Shown here in pieces: positions 48,201 through 60,800 of a stretch of DNA of 64,000 nucleotides (the stretch's first letter is position 1; the number at the start of each line of letters is the position of its first letter). Made by a program: the position numbers and the translations under genes. Origin of the DNA: Puffinus mauretanicus (taxonomy: Eukaryota; Chordata; Aves; Procellariiformes; Procellariidae); contig JAJKFH010000052.1 of the NCBI GenBank assembly GCA_023333565.1, positions 124,001-188,000 on the forward strand. Reading direction: 5' to 3'. Below the pieces are notes generated by a model. That model was not told where the DNA came from. It saw nothing but the letters and a program-made list of their open reading frames with translations, and did not search any database.

Positions 48201-51200
48201 GTGAAATTGAGGCAGTAGGAACTCTATGCTCTAAAGGAGTGTTAACTGTGCTCATCAGAGGGTTCCAGATATTTTCATCACACAGTAATTTCCACAGAAT
48301 CTGCAAAAAATTGCCACTTGTCTGGTCTGGAATTAAAAGATAATCTGCAATTACTCTAGTTGCATGCTACTAGCTATTGCAATGCTACAAAAAAAAAAAT
48401 TAGCGAGCAGTTTTTTTGGGCAGTGTTGAAACCAGAATAGAATTCACATTACTTTCCCACAAAGTATTGGTAACACCGGTATAAACAAACATATCTATTC
48501 AGCAGAGAAAGTAGCTGCAGGTAAAAACAAGATTCACTAAGTTACCTTTAATGTCATGCTCTAATAGCCATTACACATATGTGTATCTTTGCAGAACTGT
48601 GCTCCTGAGATGTCAGAGGGCATTTTGTACAACTCTTGTCTCTTGTTTTGCTCTCCCCTGGGATTACATTGCTAATGGGATCAGTATCAGAAGACAGCAC
48701 AGCAGAACAGAGTTGTGTGTCACAGCACCACATATTAGGGGAATCCTTCTTTGCCTTCTTCCCCACATATCCAGTCTTGCAACATTAGCTACTGGAGTGC
48801 CAGGAAGCTTTACAGTATGCAGGACTTTCTCTGTTCTAATCATCTGAATTCATTTAACCACATAACCATACCACTGGAACAAACAATGTTCATGTTCCAC
48901 TTTAGAATGTGGCTTTCACCCCAGCAAGAATACTGTGAAATTTAACTTCTGAACAGAAAAATCTGTTTTGTTAATATTTTTTTTTTAATGCCACGGCAAA
49001 TGTAACACTGGTGTGAGCACAATCACGTCAAACTTGAAAAAGTAGGGGGGGCAATACATCTACAGATGGTATGGCCCTCTAGATGGGAATAGCAGCCAGA
49101 GAAACTCTAGGCCCAATGAAACTGATGCAAGAACACATGCTGATTTCAGCATGTAGACTAGATCTTAATACAGGTCAAAAAAGGAAAAGGGAATCCGTGG
49201 AGGGACTGCAAGGAAAGCAATACTCTCTGCAGCAGGACTTAGCTCTCAGCTGAAAAATATCTTAGTGGCTACTTTAAGCTTCCTCCATTTTGCATGCTGA
49301 GCTGTATTCTAGAACATACAGCATCACAAAATTAAATGATGGCAGTTGCAGAACACTGGTAACCTGCCCTAGTATAAACTGCTGGATGATCTGCAGAAAT
49401 CCAGTTCACTGCTTCTCTCTAAAACCTGCTGCTAGAAGTAAATCTGTTCTTTACAGAAGTCATCTGATGTCTCTTGGAACGCTGCTGGCTATTCTAGTTT
49501 CCATCCTTCCCTTCCACTGTTCACTCCACTAAGCCAAATTTTCTGTTTGCCATTCTTCACATTATTAGGCAGTGGCAGATGCTATTGCAATAGATTTTAA
49601 TAGCAGTGTAAACACTACAGTCAGCTATGTACAAACTGCCTTTAAGTAATTATATAACTCTAGGAGGACATGACAAGGAAGGGGAGATCACATGCTGTGA
49701 GTTAGTATCCACATCACAACTGACAATTATCTTAACAAAAAGTCTAAACCATTCAATGCAAAAAACTAACCATTCCCATTGAAGTGGAAAATGCTAATTC
49801 ACAGCCAAGTTGGCATATCTGCAATATTTTATCTTTATTCTCTTGACCTAATCATCAAATCTAACTTTTTTTTTAAACATTAGAAATGCAAAATTCAACA
49901 AAACAATTAAGACCCACATATAGTTAGACTGAAAAGAAATAACTTGTTTCTATCTCTACAGGTTTTATACACAGGAAAGAATCAAATGAGAAGGAAATAT
50001 ATATATTTCACATTATTTTTTAAGGAAATTATACAAATATACAAATTATACAAGGAAAGAAAACAAGAGAGAAAAAAAATACACCCCAATCTTGCCTGAA
50101 AAAAATTACTTTAAAAATCAAATTAACAGCTGCCTTCCTGTCATACTTTGCAGTTAACTCAGGGCTGATTGCTAGCACCTTGGCGGTCTTCCTTGCCAAA
50201 GGTGTAGTTAACTATTGCATAGTGAGCTGCAGGCTCTGCTTCACTCCTAACCAAGCACCATATGTACAGATTTAAACACTGTACAAGCTTTATTATTGAC
50301 TTAAACCGAGATTAATTTCATTTTATGTGAAACAATAAATGGTTTCCAGACTATAAAGTCTTTCTCCTTTTACAAAAACATCAATCCGGAGACTGATGTA
50401 GCTAAACTCTCCTCTTACAGTTAGGATTTGTATCTACTTAGCAACAACCCAGTTGAAAGTTTGATGAAGACAAATGTCCTGAAGTTGATGAATTACTTCT
50501 CTCTCACGTTAATGTTTCTCCATAATACATGACTGGTTAGACTCTTAATTTGATGGAAAGATAAAGCAATACTGTTCCACAGCCAAATTAAGAACTGCTT
50601 ATGCCCTATTAAGTAATAAAATACTAATTACTTTCTCATTCACTTCCCTATCTCTTCCACTACAGGGTGAGATTAGGGTAAATTTTTGTAGCAGCTGTCA
50701 GTGTATCCTTCTGTCTGGTGTTGTCTTACTCTGTGCTGCACCACGTTAGTCTAATCAGAGATTCAAAAGGTCTGGGACAAGGACAAAGGCATTTTCATTA
50801 GTGCTTAATGCTCCTGAATGCCCAATATAATTTATGGGAGCTCAGTGCACTTTGAAAAGCTGGCCCTTGTGAACAGTCCACTCAAAACCAAACCAATAAC
50901 TTTCTCAAAACAGAAGAAGAATCATTGTCATTGAGCTAAGTCTTTATAGCAGCCTTGTGCACACAAGACAACAGAAAAGATGAATTCCAAGTAGTGCAAC
51001 AAAAGCTATCGTGAATACTAGGGCTTTAGAATTGCAATGGAAGCACCAAACACAAGGGTGCCCAATGTACTATTGTGGAAGTAGCCTATGACTGACCATC
51101 CCTTCCATGCAGCAGGTTTCTGCTAAAAGCTGCTAGGACAGATTCTGTACTCCATTTTACTGCTGTAAGTCCAGTTTGTTCAGCAGGGTAACTCTTTACA

Positions 51201-51375
51201 GCAGTCTTTGCAAAGGATCAAAAGGTATTTGCATCAAAAGGCACTGCAACTGAGAGATGACTGCTGCACATTTTCTGGAAGCATAAATATGCTGTAGTAA
51301 TGCTTGTTTCAAATTAGTGTGAAATACAATAGTATAATTAGACAATGCTCTTAGTCATATGGTTTAGTTTTAGGT

Positions 51376-51454
51376 AGTCCTGCGAGGAGCAGGGAGTTGG
51401 ACTTGATAATCCTTATGGGTCCCTTCCAACTTGATATATTCTATGATTCTGTGA
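51376..51454 (+). mobile_element. CR1 LINE terminal fragment
   Basis: It contains 'agtcctgcgaggagcaggga', 'gttggacttgataatcctta' and 'gggtcccttccaacttgata', ending TTCTATGATTCTGTGA. This is the common CR1 3' terminus, about 80 bp long, antisense to the gene. Confidence 0.9.
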
Positions 51455-51649
51455 TTTAGCTTATTCCACAGATGTATATTAAATTTAATCTTAACTAAAA
51501 ACATTATTCTAGTCTTCCAGTTCTGTTCAGTGCCTTGTGGACATTATGATAGGAGAACAGAGATAGCAGTTGAGGGAATCAACAGGAAATTGCCCATCAT
51601 CTCTGAGAAATGTGCTGCTTCACATATAAAACAGGCTTTTTTCCCCCTT

Positions 51650-52157
51650 GTCCTGATTTCAGCTGGGCTGGAGTTAAATTTCTTCCTAGTGCTGTGTTTT
51701 GGATTTAGTATGAGGAGAATGTTGGTAACACACTGATGTTTTCAGTTGTTGCTAAGTACCCTCCTAGTCCAAGGACAGCTCCCATGCCTACTGACTGAGC
51801 TAGGTACACAGGATGGGAGGGAACATAACCAGGACAGCCAGCCCAGCTGGCCAATGGGGTATTCCATACCATGTGACGTCATGCTCAGTATATGAAGGGT
51901 AGGCGTGATCCAGGAAGTACCGATCGCTACTTGGTTATCGGTCAGCACGGGTGGTGAGCTATTGCATTGTGCATCACTCATTTTGTATATTCTATCATTA
52001 TTATTTTCCCTTTTCTGTTCTATTAAACTGTCTTTATCTCAGCCCACGAGTTTTTCTCACTCTTACCCTTCTGATTCTCTCCCCATCCCATTGGGGGGGG
52101 GGGGGGGGAGCGAGCAGCTGCATGGTATTTGGCTCCTTGCCAGATTAAACGATGACA
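51650..52157 (+). mobile_element. Solo ERV LTR (CRE/TATA type), copy 2
   Basis: It runs from TGTCCTGATTTCAGCTGGGC to ..GATTAAACGATGACA, a complete TG...CA long terminal repeat of 508 bp. U3 carries the CRE and TATA-like box. An ATTAAA polyadenylation variant lies at 52022-52027, and a 15-G run at 52093-52107 interrupts the 'ccccatcccattggg' block. There is no internal proviral sequence. It is related to 44654-45246 and lies in the same orientation, about 6.4 kb away, antisense to PITPNM3. Its terminal inverted TG/CA and target duplication are intact. Confidence 0.93.
51874..51895 (+). promoter_or_regulatory. LTR promoter elements: CRE and TATA-like box
   Basis: TGACGTCA lies at 51874-51881 and GTATATGA at 51888-51895, spaced as in the other LTR copy. 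Any transcript would start near 51920 and run antisense to PITPNM3. Confidence 0.65.
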
Positions 52158-53143
52158 CCCCTCACGCTAGATGGAAAAAGATGAGATCCAAAAAACATGA
52201 TATCAGAGGGTAAAAAAATCATCACTCAATGATGTATTTACTTAAGATCTCAGGAAATACTTTGTTAAAGGGGAGTAACAAAGGATAGCTGGAGTGGTGT
52301 GGAGTCATAGGGCATGCCATGAATGCAACAGAATTTTATGGTCTACTATTCATAAGCCACAGTCTTTGGAAAACAATTCTTTGTAAGTTTTAAAGTGAGA
52401 AGCACAGAATTTGTCTTTTTAAAAAAATCAGTAGTAATTGCACAGCTCAAACCTAGGTGGTGCAGAAAGGACAGGAATTGCAGGTTTCCATACACAGTCC
52501 TAACACAACTTGCCCAACAGTAGCACTTTCCAGCTCCAAACCACTGTTCTTGTAATGGGCTGGATGTGAAGAATAAGAGTTTAATCTCAATCATCAATTC
52601 AAATGAGTCCCAGAAACAGAGCGATATTACTGTCAGTACTATTTTCCAGAGAGACAATCAATGCATTAAAGATGAAAAGATCTGAGTAATCTGGTCTTGT
52701 GCAATGGGACCAAGAAAGGCCTTTTACTCACCTGATATGAAAATTTCCAGTTCTGAAAGCTGATCATGACTATCTATTTTGCTGGTTACCAGTAAAGCAA
52801 TCCATCAGTCTTTATGTGTGGCATATGAAGCACAGGAAAAGTGAATTTCACAGGCATTATAGTCAGTTATGTTTTAAACAACTAAAAATTAAATTGCATT
52901 TCATCAATTGCCTACCTGAGAATTCATCCTCATTTGAAGCATTTTAATTCAATTAGCTGGATTTGCAGAGTAAAATAGTAGTATATTGCTGACAAAATTG
53001 ACTAATGGCTCTTAAAATTTAATTAGGGTGTATTAAATCAACAGTTATCCTTTGTGGCAAGCTGTATTACAGAAGCTACATTGTTATTTGTTTGTTTGCT
53101 TGCTTGTTTAGTTTATATTCTACAAAAATACGACTAATGCCAG

Positions 53144-53185
53144 CCTCTTCTTTCTTTTTTTTCTTTTTTTTTTTTTTTTCCCCCC
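53144..53185 (+). repeat. Polypyrimidine tract
   Basis: An uninterrupted run of C and T of about 42 bp ends in six C. It is low-complexity sequence; the AAG that follows resembles a splice acceptor on the plus strand but no exon is supported there. Confidence 0.8.
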
Positions 53186-53659
53186 AAGATCTTCATAATG
53201 CAGAAATAAGGTTGCAAGCCCAGGGTACGCAGCAGAGTTTAGAATGCCTTCTTGGCTTCAGGCATGAGAAGCATATTGACAATTCCAATCCTACCAATTC
53301 AAGGATGCTGTGATTGGGGAACTAAAGATGACTGCCTTAAGCCTGTTGTACAAATGAAGTTTCAAAACAAAGAAACAGTCAAGGTTCATTGAGGTTTTGC
53401 CTGTTTCACTTTTTTTTGTGTGCATTTGTGGGTTTTTTAATGTTTACATTTTGGAAAATGCAAATGTATTAAAACCAAAACTATCCACAGAAATGTGACT
53501 TTTTTTCCCCCACAAAGACTTCAAAAGAGACAAACTCACTGCAAAACAGCCAACAGACAAGTGTTTATGGAACCCTTCTAAAAGAAGCCCAAGTTCAAGC
53601 TCCTGCTACAAATCTGGTAGAACTGGAATTTAAACCATTTTACAGAAAAGTTAAGTAAT

Positions 53660-54460
53660 TGCATTGGGTTTACGTAGCAAGGTCTTGGTAGGGGGGGCCT
53701 ACAGGGGTGGCTTCTGTGAGAAGACAAAAGGAGCTGCCCCCATGTCCAACAGAGCCAGCTCCAGCCAGCTCAAAGATGGACCCGCCGCTGCCCAAAGCTG
53801 ACCCCATCAGCGACGCTGGTAGTGCCTTTTTGATAACATATTTAAGAAGGGGTAAAAAGCACTGTGCAACAGCTGTGAAAAAGAGAAGCGAGAAAATGCG
53901 AGAGAAACAACCATCCAGACTCCAAAGTCAGTGAAGAAGGTGAAGGAGGAGGTGCTCCAAGCACTGGAGCAGAGATTCCCCTGCAGCCCCTGGAAGAGAC
54001 CATGGTGACACAGGCTGTCCCCCTACGGCCCATGGAGGACCACGGTGGAGAACATATCCACCCTTCAGCCTGTGGAGAATCCCATGCCAGAGCAGGTGGA
54101 TATGCCCTGAAGGAAGCTGCAACCTGTGGAGAGCCCACGCTGGAGCAGGCTCCTGGCAGGACCTATGGCCCATGGAGAGGAGCCCACGCGGGACCAGGTT
54201 TTCTGGCAGGACCTGTGGCCCATGAGGGACCCACCCTGAAGCAGTCCTTTCTTGAATGACTGCACCCTGTGGAAAGGACCCATGCTGGAGCAGTTCTTGA
54301 GGAACTGCAGCCTGTGGGAAGGACCCACACTGGAAAAGTTTATGAAGGATTGTATCCCATGGGGGGGGACCCCAGGCTGGCGCAGGGGAAGAGCATGAGG
54401 AGGAAGGAGTGTCAGAGACGAAGTGTTAAGAACTGACTGCAACCCCTGCTCCCCATCCCC
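53660..54460 (+). mobile_element. ERV LTR, 5' part with promoter and internal minisatellite
   Basis: It starts 'tgcattgggtttacgtagca' and contains a TATA-like CATATTTAAG at 53837-53846. It continues through an internal tandem-repeat block and ends in 'gaactgactgcaacccctgc' plus TCCCCATCCCC. That last block is the reverse complement of the CGGGGAATGGGGGTTGC / GTCAGTTCATTAA region at 28.1 and 29.2 kb, which ties the three elements to one family. The 3' part, including the polyadenylation signal, is missing here. It is antisense to PITPNM3. Confidence 0.8.
53990..54400 (+). repeat. Imperfect ~50-bp minisatellite inside the LTR
   Basis: Repeated units follow the pattern 'ctgcagcctgtgggaaggac' then 'ccacactggaaaagtt', about 45-55 bp each. 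At least six degenerate copies are recognisable (for example at about 54045, 54115, 54165, 54215, 54260 and 54305). Each unit has a 'CC(C/T)(G/A)TGG' and a 'CCA(C/T)(G/A)CTGGAGCAG' half. Confidence 0.75.
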
Positions 54461-54490
54461 TCACAGGTAATATCTACTTCAGTTATGGCA
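54459..54490 (+). repeat. 32-bp dispersed repeat, copy 1
   Basis: 'cctcacaggtaatatctact' continuing 'tcagttatggca' recurs at 57829-57860 with one difference (T/C). This copy lies exactly at the truncated 3' edge of the LTR. Confidence 0.9.
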
Positions 54491-54510
54491 AGTTATAAGT
54501 TTGCACAAAC

Positions 54511-54566
54511 ATATCCTCACAGTTGGGGGTGAAGAAAATATATTCTCATAGTTGGAGGTGAAGAAA
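54511..54566 (+). repeat. 27-bp direct repeat pair
   Basis: 'atatcctcacagttgggggt' plus GAAGAAA (54511-54537) recurs at 54540-54566 with three transitions. The spacing is 29 bp. It is a local duplication of modest age. Confidence 0.85.
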
Positions 54567-57500
54567 GGTTAAAAAAAAAAATCCCACATTTTCAAGCATC
54601 ATCTATACCAGGTAACTCAAAGTATATGTCTCGATATGGTTGAATATGAGCTGCATGACACAGAGCGTCAGAAGAGATGAAAGAAAAGAATGAAGAAGTC
54701 TTGACTACCAAATACCTGCCTAGGACACAAATTTACTCTGCACCAAGTGTAGGCACATTAATTTCACTTAAGTTGGGCCAACCTTAAAGCAGAGGAGCTT
54801 CAGCACCTGAACAAGAATGAAACAAATAAAACAGAAGGTAATACGTGATTAAAACCACTGCACTTAAGCAGGAACTGCTTAAAAACACACATGTGCAAAA
54901 TCAGTTGTCAGAAGGGGTAAGTATTAGTCAGTGAGTATTCTAATTTTCATCAACTTTTCAGTTAGACTATTTTAAAAAGCAACAGAGCACTCACTACATT
55001 CTTGCTAGTATAAAAAATAATATTTTGTGAGGTATGCCAAGCATTGACTCTACAGTTAGAAAACAAGGGTCTAATTATTAATAGAGCAGTCACTACTCAG
55101 TCATGGTCCATTTTCCTTTTACTGCAATTAATTACAAACAATGCCTGTCAGAATCACAAGTGTTTCACCAATAAGGAGCCAAATTTTATGTTTTGCCTTA
55201 TGTGCAATAATATACACCACAGACACTTTACTGGGACTCCATGCAGTAACAAAGCACAGAATTTAGCTCTTTAACAGAGTAGCTAGGGGTTATCTCTGGA
55301 ATAGAAATCTGCAGAATGATACTGTTGTAACCAAGGCCTTAAATACACCAGTTCTCAAATACAAAGTAAGCATCTTTCCCCTGCTTCAACAATAGCCACA
55401 CCTACCAAAGCAAATTTACTTCCGTAAACAGGTAACAATTCAGACTCCGTAGACCCTGCAGTCCATCAGCTCCTTGCTGGAACATCCAGCTAAGAGCTAG
55501 TCAGTGTCAAAAAGCATTAATTATTTGGGGCTGGACAGGGACTGTGGGGCCACGTTGGGAAGGGAAGTGTAAGAGTTGGCAATGAGAATGCTTCTCCATT
55601 TGTTTCTTAGAGGTCACAAAATTACCTCAGATGGTTATAACTGTTGGCACTTATGCAGCTAAAATTTTAACTGTTGTTCTAGATGCTCAGTTCTCTGTAT
55701 CACTTGATACTTGACCCCATACCTGGCTAAACCCTTCAAGGAAAACATTAAAGCCATTCTCATCAGAGCCTGCATGAACCAGAAGAGCAATAAAACTTGA
55801 CTGCTTTCTAAATGAGCTCTTAATCATTATCTGTTGCTTAAAACATTGGAGGTCAACATATGTCCTGTCATAGAACATGGCCTTTTGAGAGACAAAACCA
55901 GACATATTTATTTTTGCTTTTTTTACTGAGGTCAAGGTTCCCTTATTTGTCTTAAGTAATTTCATAGCTTTACTGCAATATAACCTTGAGAAGGTTCAGA
56001 ACAAGAAAAGTCACCTATTGCCATTTTAATGAGCATACAAACTTTATCCGCAAGTGTATTTGTCCTCAGATATTAAGTACATCCTCTGGTGAAAGCCAGA
56101 AATTGCGTGCTCCTGAGAAGCATGAGTTGCGCAAGAGGACACAGTCAAAAGAATCAGAAATTGCACACAGCGATTTTCAGATGTTACCTAATTCTATCAC
56201 ATCTTACAAAGATGTATATTTCTTTTCCTTAGAAGAAATAACGACCAAACAAGAGCAAGCCAATTACCTATTATCCCACAACTACACCACAAGGTCACAT
56301 TACTGCAAATATCCTGGTATTGTGATTTTAATACATAATCTAAAATAGGCCATTTCAACCCTCCTACTCACACATCCATCTATCTTTCTGGAGATCATCT
56401 TCACATCCCCCTAAATTTCTAAGGGAAGCTTCTGTAGGAAAAAGCTATTCACAGAGAAGAAGGATGCACAAGCACTTTCCATTCACTGCCAGACAAACTT
56501 TCCTTCAGGAACTCTCCCACCATCGCTAAAGACAAGAGCTCTCTTTCTATCCATGTTAAGGTCAGTAAGCAAGCCTGTTACACATACAATACATTCCTAC
56601 CACATTACTGAGTAATTAAAAACGGTATGACAGGGCAAATAGACAAAGGAGATCCATAAAGATTGCACTAAGATCTCAAGCTTGGCATTTGCTAAATTCT
56701 GAAATCTTGGCTTTGCAAACTTAGTTCTGGGATATTTGGCAACTGTAATGAAATATAGCCTGTCCTGACCTTCTGGTGTGTTGGGCTCCTGTCACTTCAG
56801 TGAAGGGCTGAAAGTGAGATCTGTTATGTCAGCCAGCCAACTGAATAGATGCACTGTTTTCATATCCGAACTGCCTCACATCAGCCAAGGGACAACACAG
56901 TCCCAAAACTCACTTGCATCATAAAAGCTACAAATGAGCTTGGAAAGCCACTCTCTTACTGTTTCTAAGGTTGTTTTTGTTTTATAAAAAGCACAGAACT
57001 AGACAACGGAAAATGAAAAATTAAGCCTCTGGGCAAGAGAAAAAGAGTCCCAATGTCTCTCAAAAGGCACATCAATCTTCTTTTGTTCAAAAGGGAAGCG
57101 GTTGGGCTAAAAAACCGCCACTGACAGAAAAAACAGATGGAAGAAATAATAGAAAGGAATGGAGAGTAGCAGCACAAGTAACAAGACAACACAGTCCTTA
57201 ATGAACTGACAGTTTGGATACTGCAGCACAGTCTCCAGACAATTTTTTTTCTGCAAAGCAAGTTTTTAATTTTATATGTTCATGCTGTTCTTGCTTGCTT
57301 TTCTTGCAGAAGAGACTCAATCAGCTGGTTCACGTTCATGGTTGTGTGATGCTGGTCAGCTGGCAAAGCTCAGATACATTGGCATTGAACTGCATTGCCC
57401 ATTCCTTGACAGCTACATGTTTCTACTCTTTAGAAAAATAAGATGTATTGGGGGCATGGGGGAAGGTGACAAAATGAAGAGCGAAGAGCAGTAAAGCCTG

Positions 57501-57828
57501 CTGTTTGTATACGGAGACTGAATCATAGCAGGACTGCTAATCTCCAACCGCAATGGCAAGCACTTATTATCTCCCTATGGAGCTCTGTGGTTCTTCATCC
57601 ATTTCAGATGTTTCTGGATTCCCTCTACTTTAATTTGCATATGTGAGAGGAAAGAAAAAAGAAGCAGTACGTTAAATACTTATAACACTTTCCAGCTCTC
57701 AAGTCCACATTTAAAAAAGGCCAAATACAACAAGAGATGGGCAACTGGGGGAGAGAGGACAACCCTGCTATTCAGACTACCTTGTTTTAAGTCTTATGCA
57801 GGTTTGGTCTCAAACAAACATGTTTTGA

Positions 57829-57860
57829 CCTCACAGGTAATATCTACTTCAGCTATGGCA
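57829..57860 (+). repeat. 32-bp dispersed repeat, copy 2
   Basis: It matches 54459-54490 at 31 of 32 positions in the same orientation, 3.37 kb away. The flanks of the two copies do not match. Confidence 0.9.
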
Positions 57861-60800
57861 TTTTTTCCCCAGGATTTCACCCTTTGAAATGCTGACACAG
57901 GTTTAAGTTTACATGTCAGTTACTAGCTTGGATTGAATGACGTATTTTTTCTGTAACAAGTATTTGCCTGGTTTGCCAGTTAAAACATATAGTAACCTAA
58001 TTTCCTGCTATAAAGAAACTCAAGTAATGAAATATAAAGCATATATTGAATTCAAAGTATACACCTCATCTTCACTGCATTGTGTCAAGAGTACAAAAAC
58101 AAACCAACAACAGCTTCAGCCTTACAAACATTAACAATATATACTTAAAGTAAGGATATGAACTCAAGATAGTGGAGGAAATTCAAAGCACCAAAATCCA
58201 ACAGGCTGAATTTGTTCCTAGTGCTCAGTACATGCAATTTTCCTTAACATAAGGGACAGATACTTTGCACCAGTGAATTTAAATGCATGACTATGATGTG
58301 TGAAAATGCTTTTGTTCCACAACAGGGAAGGCATCTGCATCAACATAATTTATGCAGCCGTATAAGTTTTTAATTCAGCTTGATTGCTGTTTGTGTTATT
58401 TTCTGTAATGAAAACTTAGTAAATTTAAATGCTGCTGCCAGTTCTCCCCCAAAGATTTATTTCTACCTCTGGTGAGAAAGGTTGTGCTGGTCAAGTGCTC
58501 TCAGTCATACTTACTGAGAATCAATGATTGAATTAAATTATATACTTGCCATTTATAAAGTTCCTGAGGATCTTTTCTGTCTCACATTGGAACTGTAGCA
58601 TTACTTAAGTCAGTAGCATCCAGCGGGTCTTCAGCTCTGCCCAGAGCATACTGCATCTTCTCATACATCTTCATTTGTTGAAAGAGCCCATAATTATATG
58701 TGCTTTATTAGTCAATTTATTAAACCATGAAAAAGAACCAGTGCTCTGTTCTCTGCACAGGCACCTAGCAAAACCACTGGCCCTAGCGACCAATTGAACT
58801 GTAACAAAGCTCTCTGCAACCAAAGCCAATGAACGCATTATTCTCCAAGAGCCATAAGTAAATCCAGCTTTGGGGGAAAAAAAAAAAACACCAACCAAGT
58901 TTCCCTGAATCAGCAGACCATACTCCTCGCATCTTTCCATTGAACGAGTGAAATACCCTGGGAAAGAAGCCATATAGGACATCTTTCTCTTTTCTACATA
59001 ATGTTTTTAAAGAGAGAATCCAGCTTTATCTGAACTTTTAATTTTTGATTATAAACAATTGGGCTAAGACTGAAATATCTTTCTACTGTGGCACAGAAGA
59101 CAACATAGTCTTCTTTCAAACATCCTCCTCCTTCTCTCTTTGCCTTTATCATTTGTATCTGGTGGTTGCTAATCACAGACTTTTCTAAAATTGCTGAATC
59201 AGTAACACTATGCAGTCTTGCTAAGCCATAACAAATGCACTGTACCATTATCTGCAACAACAACACTGCAATACAACCTATCAGTATTTGGCAGATAATT
59301 CCATGAAGATAAGATACAGATAAGCACATGTAAGGAAAAAAAGAAAAAATAATAATGAAAAAAAAAAAAAATCAACAAGTAGCTAATCAATAGGACTAAA
59401 TCTGAGAGTATAAGGTGGCAGAGGAAAGAAGGAAATACACGTAATTGCCTCGCCTATTTAGAAATCTGATGTATTTAGCAGGGGTGCATCAGAGAAAATT
59501 TCTAACTGGCAATGTGCATTACAGCCAGAACTCTACTTTCTTTTGCATTACTGAAGCAGTGAAATCACATTCTGGCATAACGAGATATGGTACATGTAAT
59601 ATTGGCTCAGAATTCTGCTAGCCCAGTTCTTCATTAAGAAGCCGTCACTTCTGTCCTTGCCTGACATCTCTATCCAAGAACGGTCAAAATCAGCACAATG
59701 AACAATGACCTAAAAGCCATAGTATGCTTGCAACATACGTGAAGTGATACCAGAATGCAGATGCATTTTACACATAGGCCAATTCATCAAATGCTTTGAG
59801 TTAGGTACGCTGGCTCTAAAGCCTCTTTTAACAGCTATGCGTGAACAGAAATGAAGTAAAAGAAGAGAACAGATGTGAATTCTTTCTTTTACAAAACATC
59901 ACAGAGAATTAGATTAAATGAAAATAGAAACCCTTTGTATGAAGAAGGATGGACTATAACTAAGGGGACTGCTTCATTTGTTTCTGCACACATCTTCAAT
60001 GCAACCCTGGGTCTCACATTCTCTCTGCTGCAGCTATTCAACTGCATAATGCAAACAATAATCCTTTTACCAGCCTTGTTTCTTAACAGCAGAAACCCTT
60101 AAAAACAGGTCTCTTACAACTCTTTCCTTAGTGCCCAACACAAAGGGCACCATGAAAAAAACAAACAAAACCATCCTCATATAATGGGTACTAAAATGGA
60201 AATAAGCATTCTAAATCTTTGCCAGCCCTGGAAGAAATAGAGGAATACCTGCAAGAATGCAAGGATAGCTGGTTCTTCGCAAGTCATTTAGAAGACTAAC
60301 TCATATTTGATGCAATACTGTATTAATTTCTCTTGCTATTTCGTAGCAGAGAAAATGGCATATTTACAACCATACAGTATTTCTTACAAATTGCCATTGA
60401 ATCTCTGACTCCAAATGAAGTTACCAAGCAACATAAGTGAAGCCTTGATTATCATTAAGAGCAAATGCAAAACAGAAACATTTTTTCTCTAATTACCTCT
60501 TTAACAATCGTAAATAGACTGTGTGTATTGTGTCTACCTGTCACTTAAATAAATATGTCATAATAATGTCAAAATAAATCATTCTCACAGTAGGTAATCA
60601 AGAAGTTTGTGACTCAGATAAATATTACTTATATGTACCTGTATATTAAAACAGGCCTGTTCACAGCTATCTTCAGGATTGACTACATGTAGCAAATCCA
60701 TAAAGAAAAGCGTCCTGAAAAGGCTCTTAAAATGGACAAATCCATCAAATTCTTTTAAAAGCTAGATTAATTAACAAGCACCATTACAGGAGCCCCATAC

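Larger units (their letters stand above)
51645..52162 (+). repeat. 5-bp target-site duplication CCCCT around solo LTR
   Basis: CCCCT occurs at 51645-51649 directly before TGTCCTGATT and again at 52158-52162 directly after GATGACA. A 5-bp duplication fits retroviral integration and fixes the LTR ends at 51650 and 52157. The duplication lies in a C-rich context, which slightly raises the chance of coincidence. Confidence 0.75.

Noticed and set aside
53086..53313. Plus-strand polypyrimidine tract followed by CCCAAG as a plus-strand splice acceptor
   Set aside because: No open exon with a donor follows, and no plus-strand gene is otherwise supported here; simple pyrimidine tract.
54065..54442. 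125-codon minus-strand ORF with repeated peptide pattern (SSVGPSHRLQFLKN / SSMGPFHRVQSFKK)
   Set aside because: The peptide repeat is produced by the LTR minisatellite read on the opposite strand, not by a protein-coding repeat.
55986..56348. 120-codon plus-strand ORF
   Set aside because: Composition is that of AT-rich intron, with no motif or family match I recognise.
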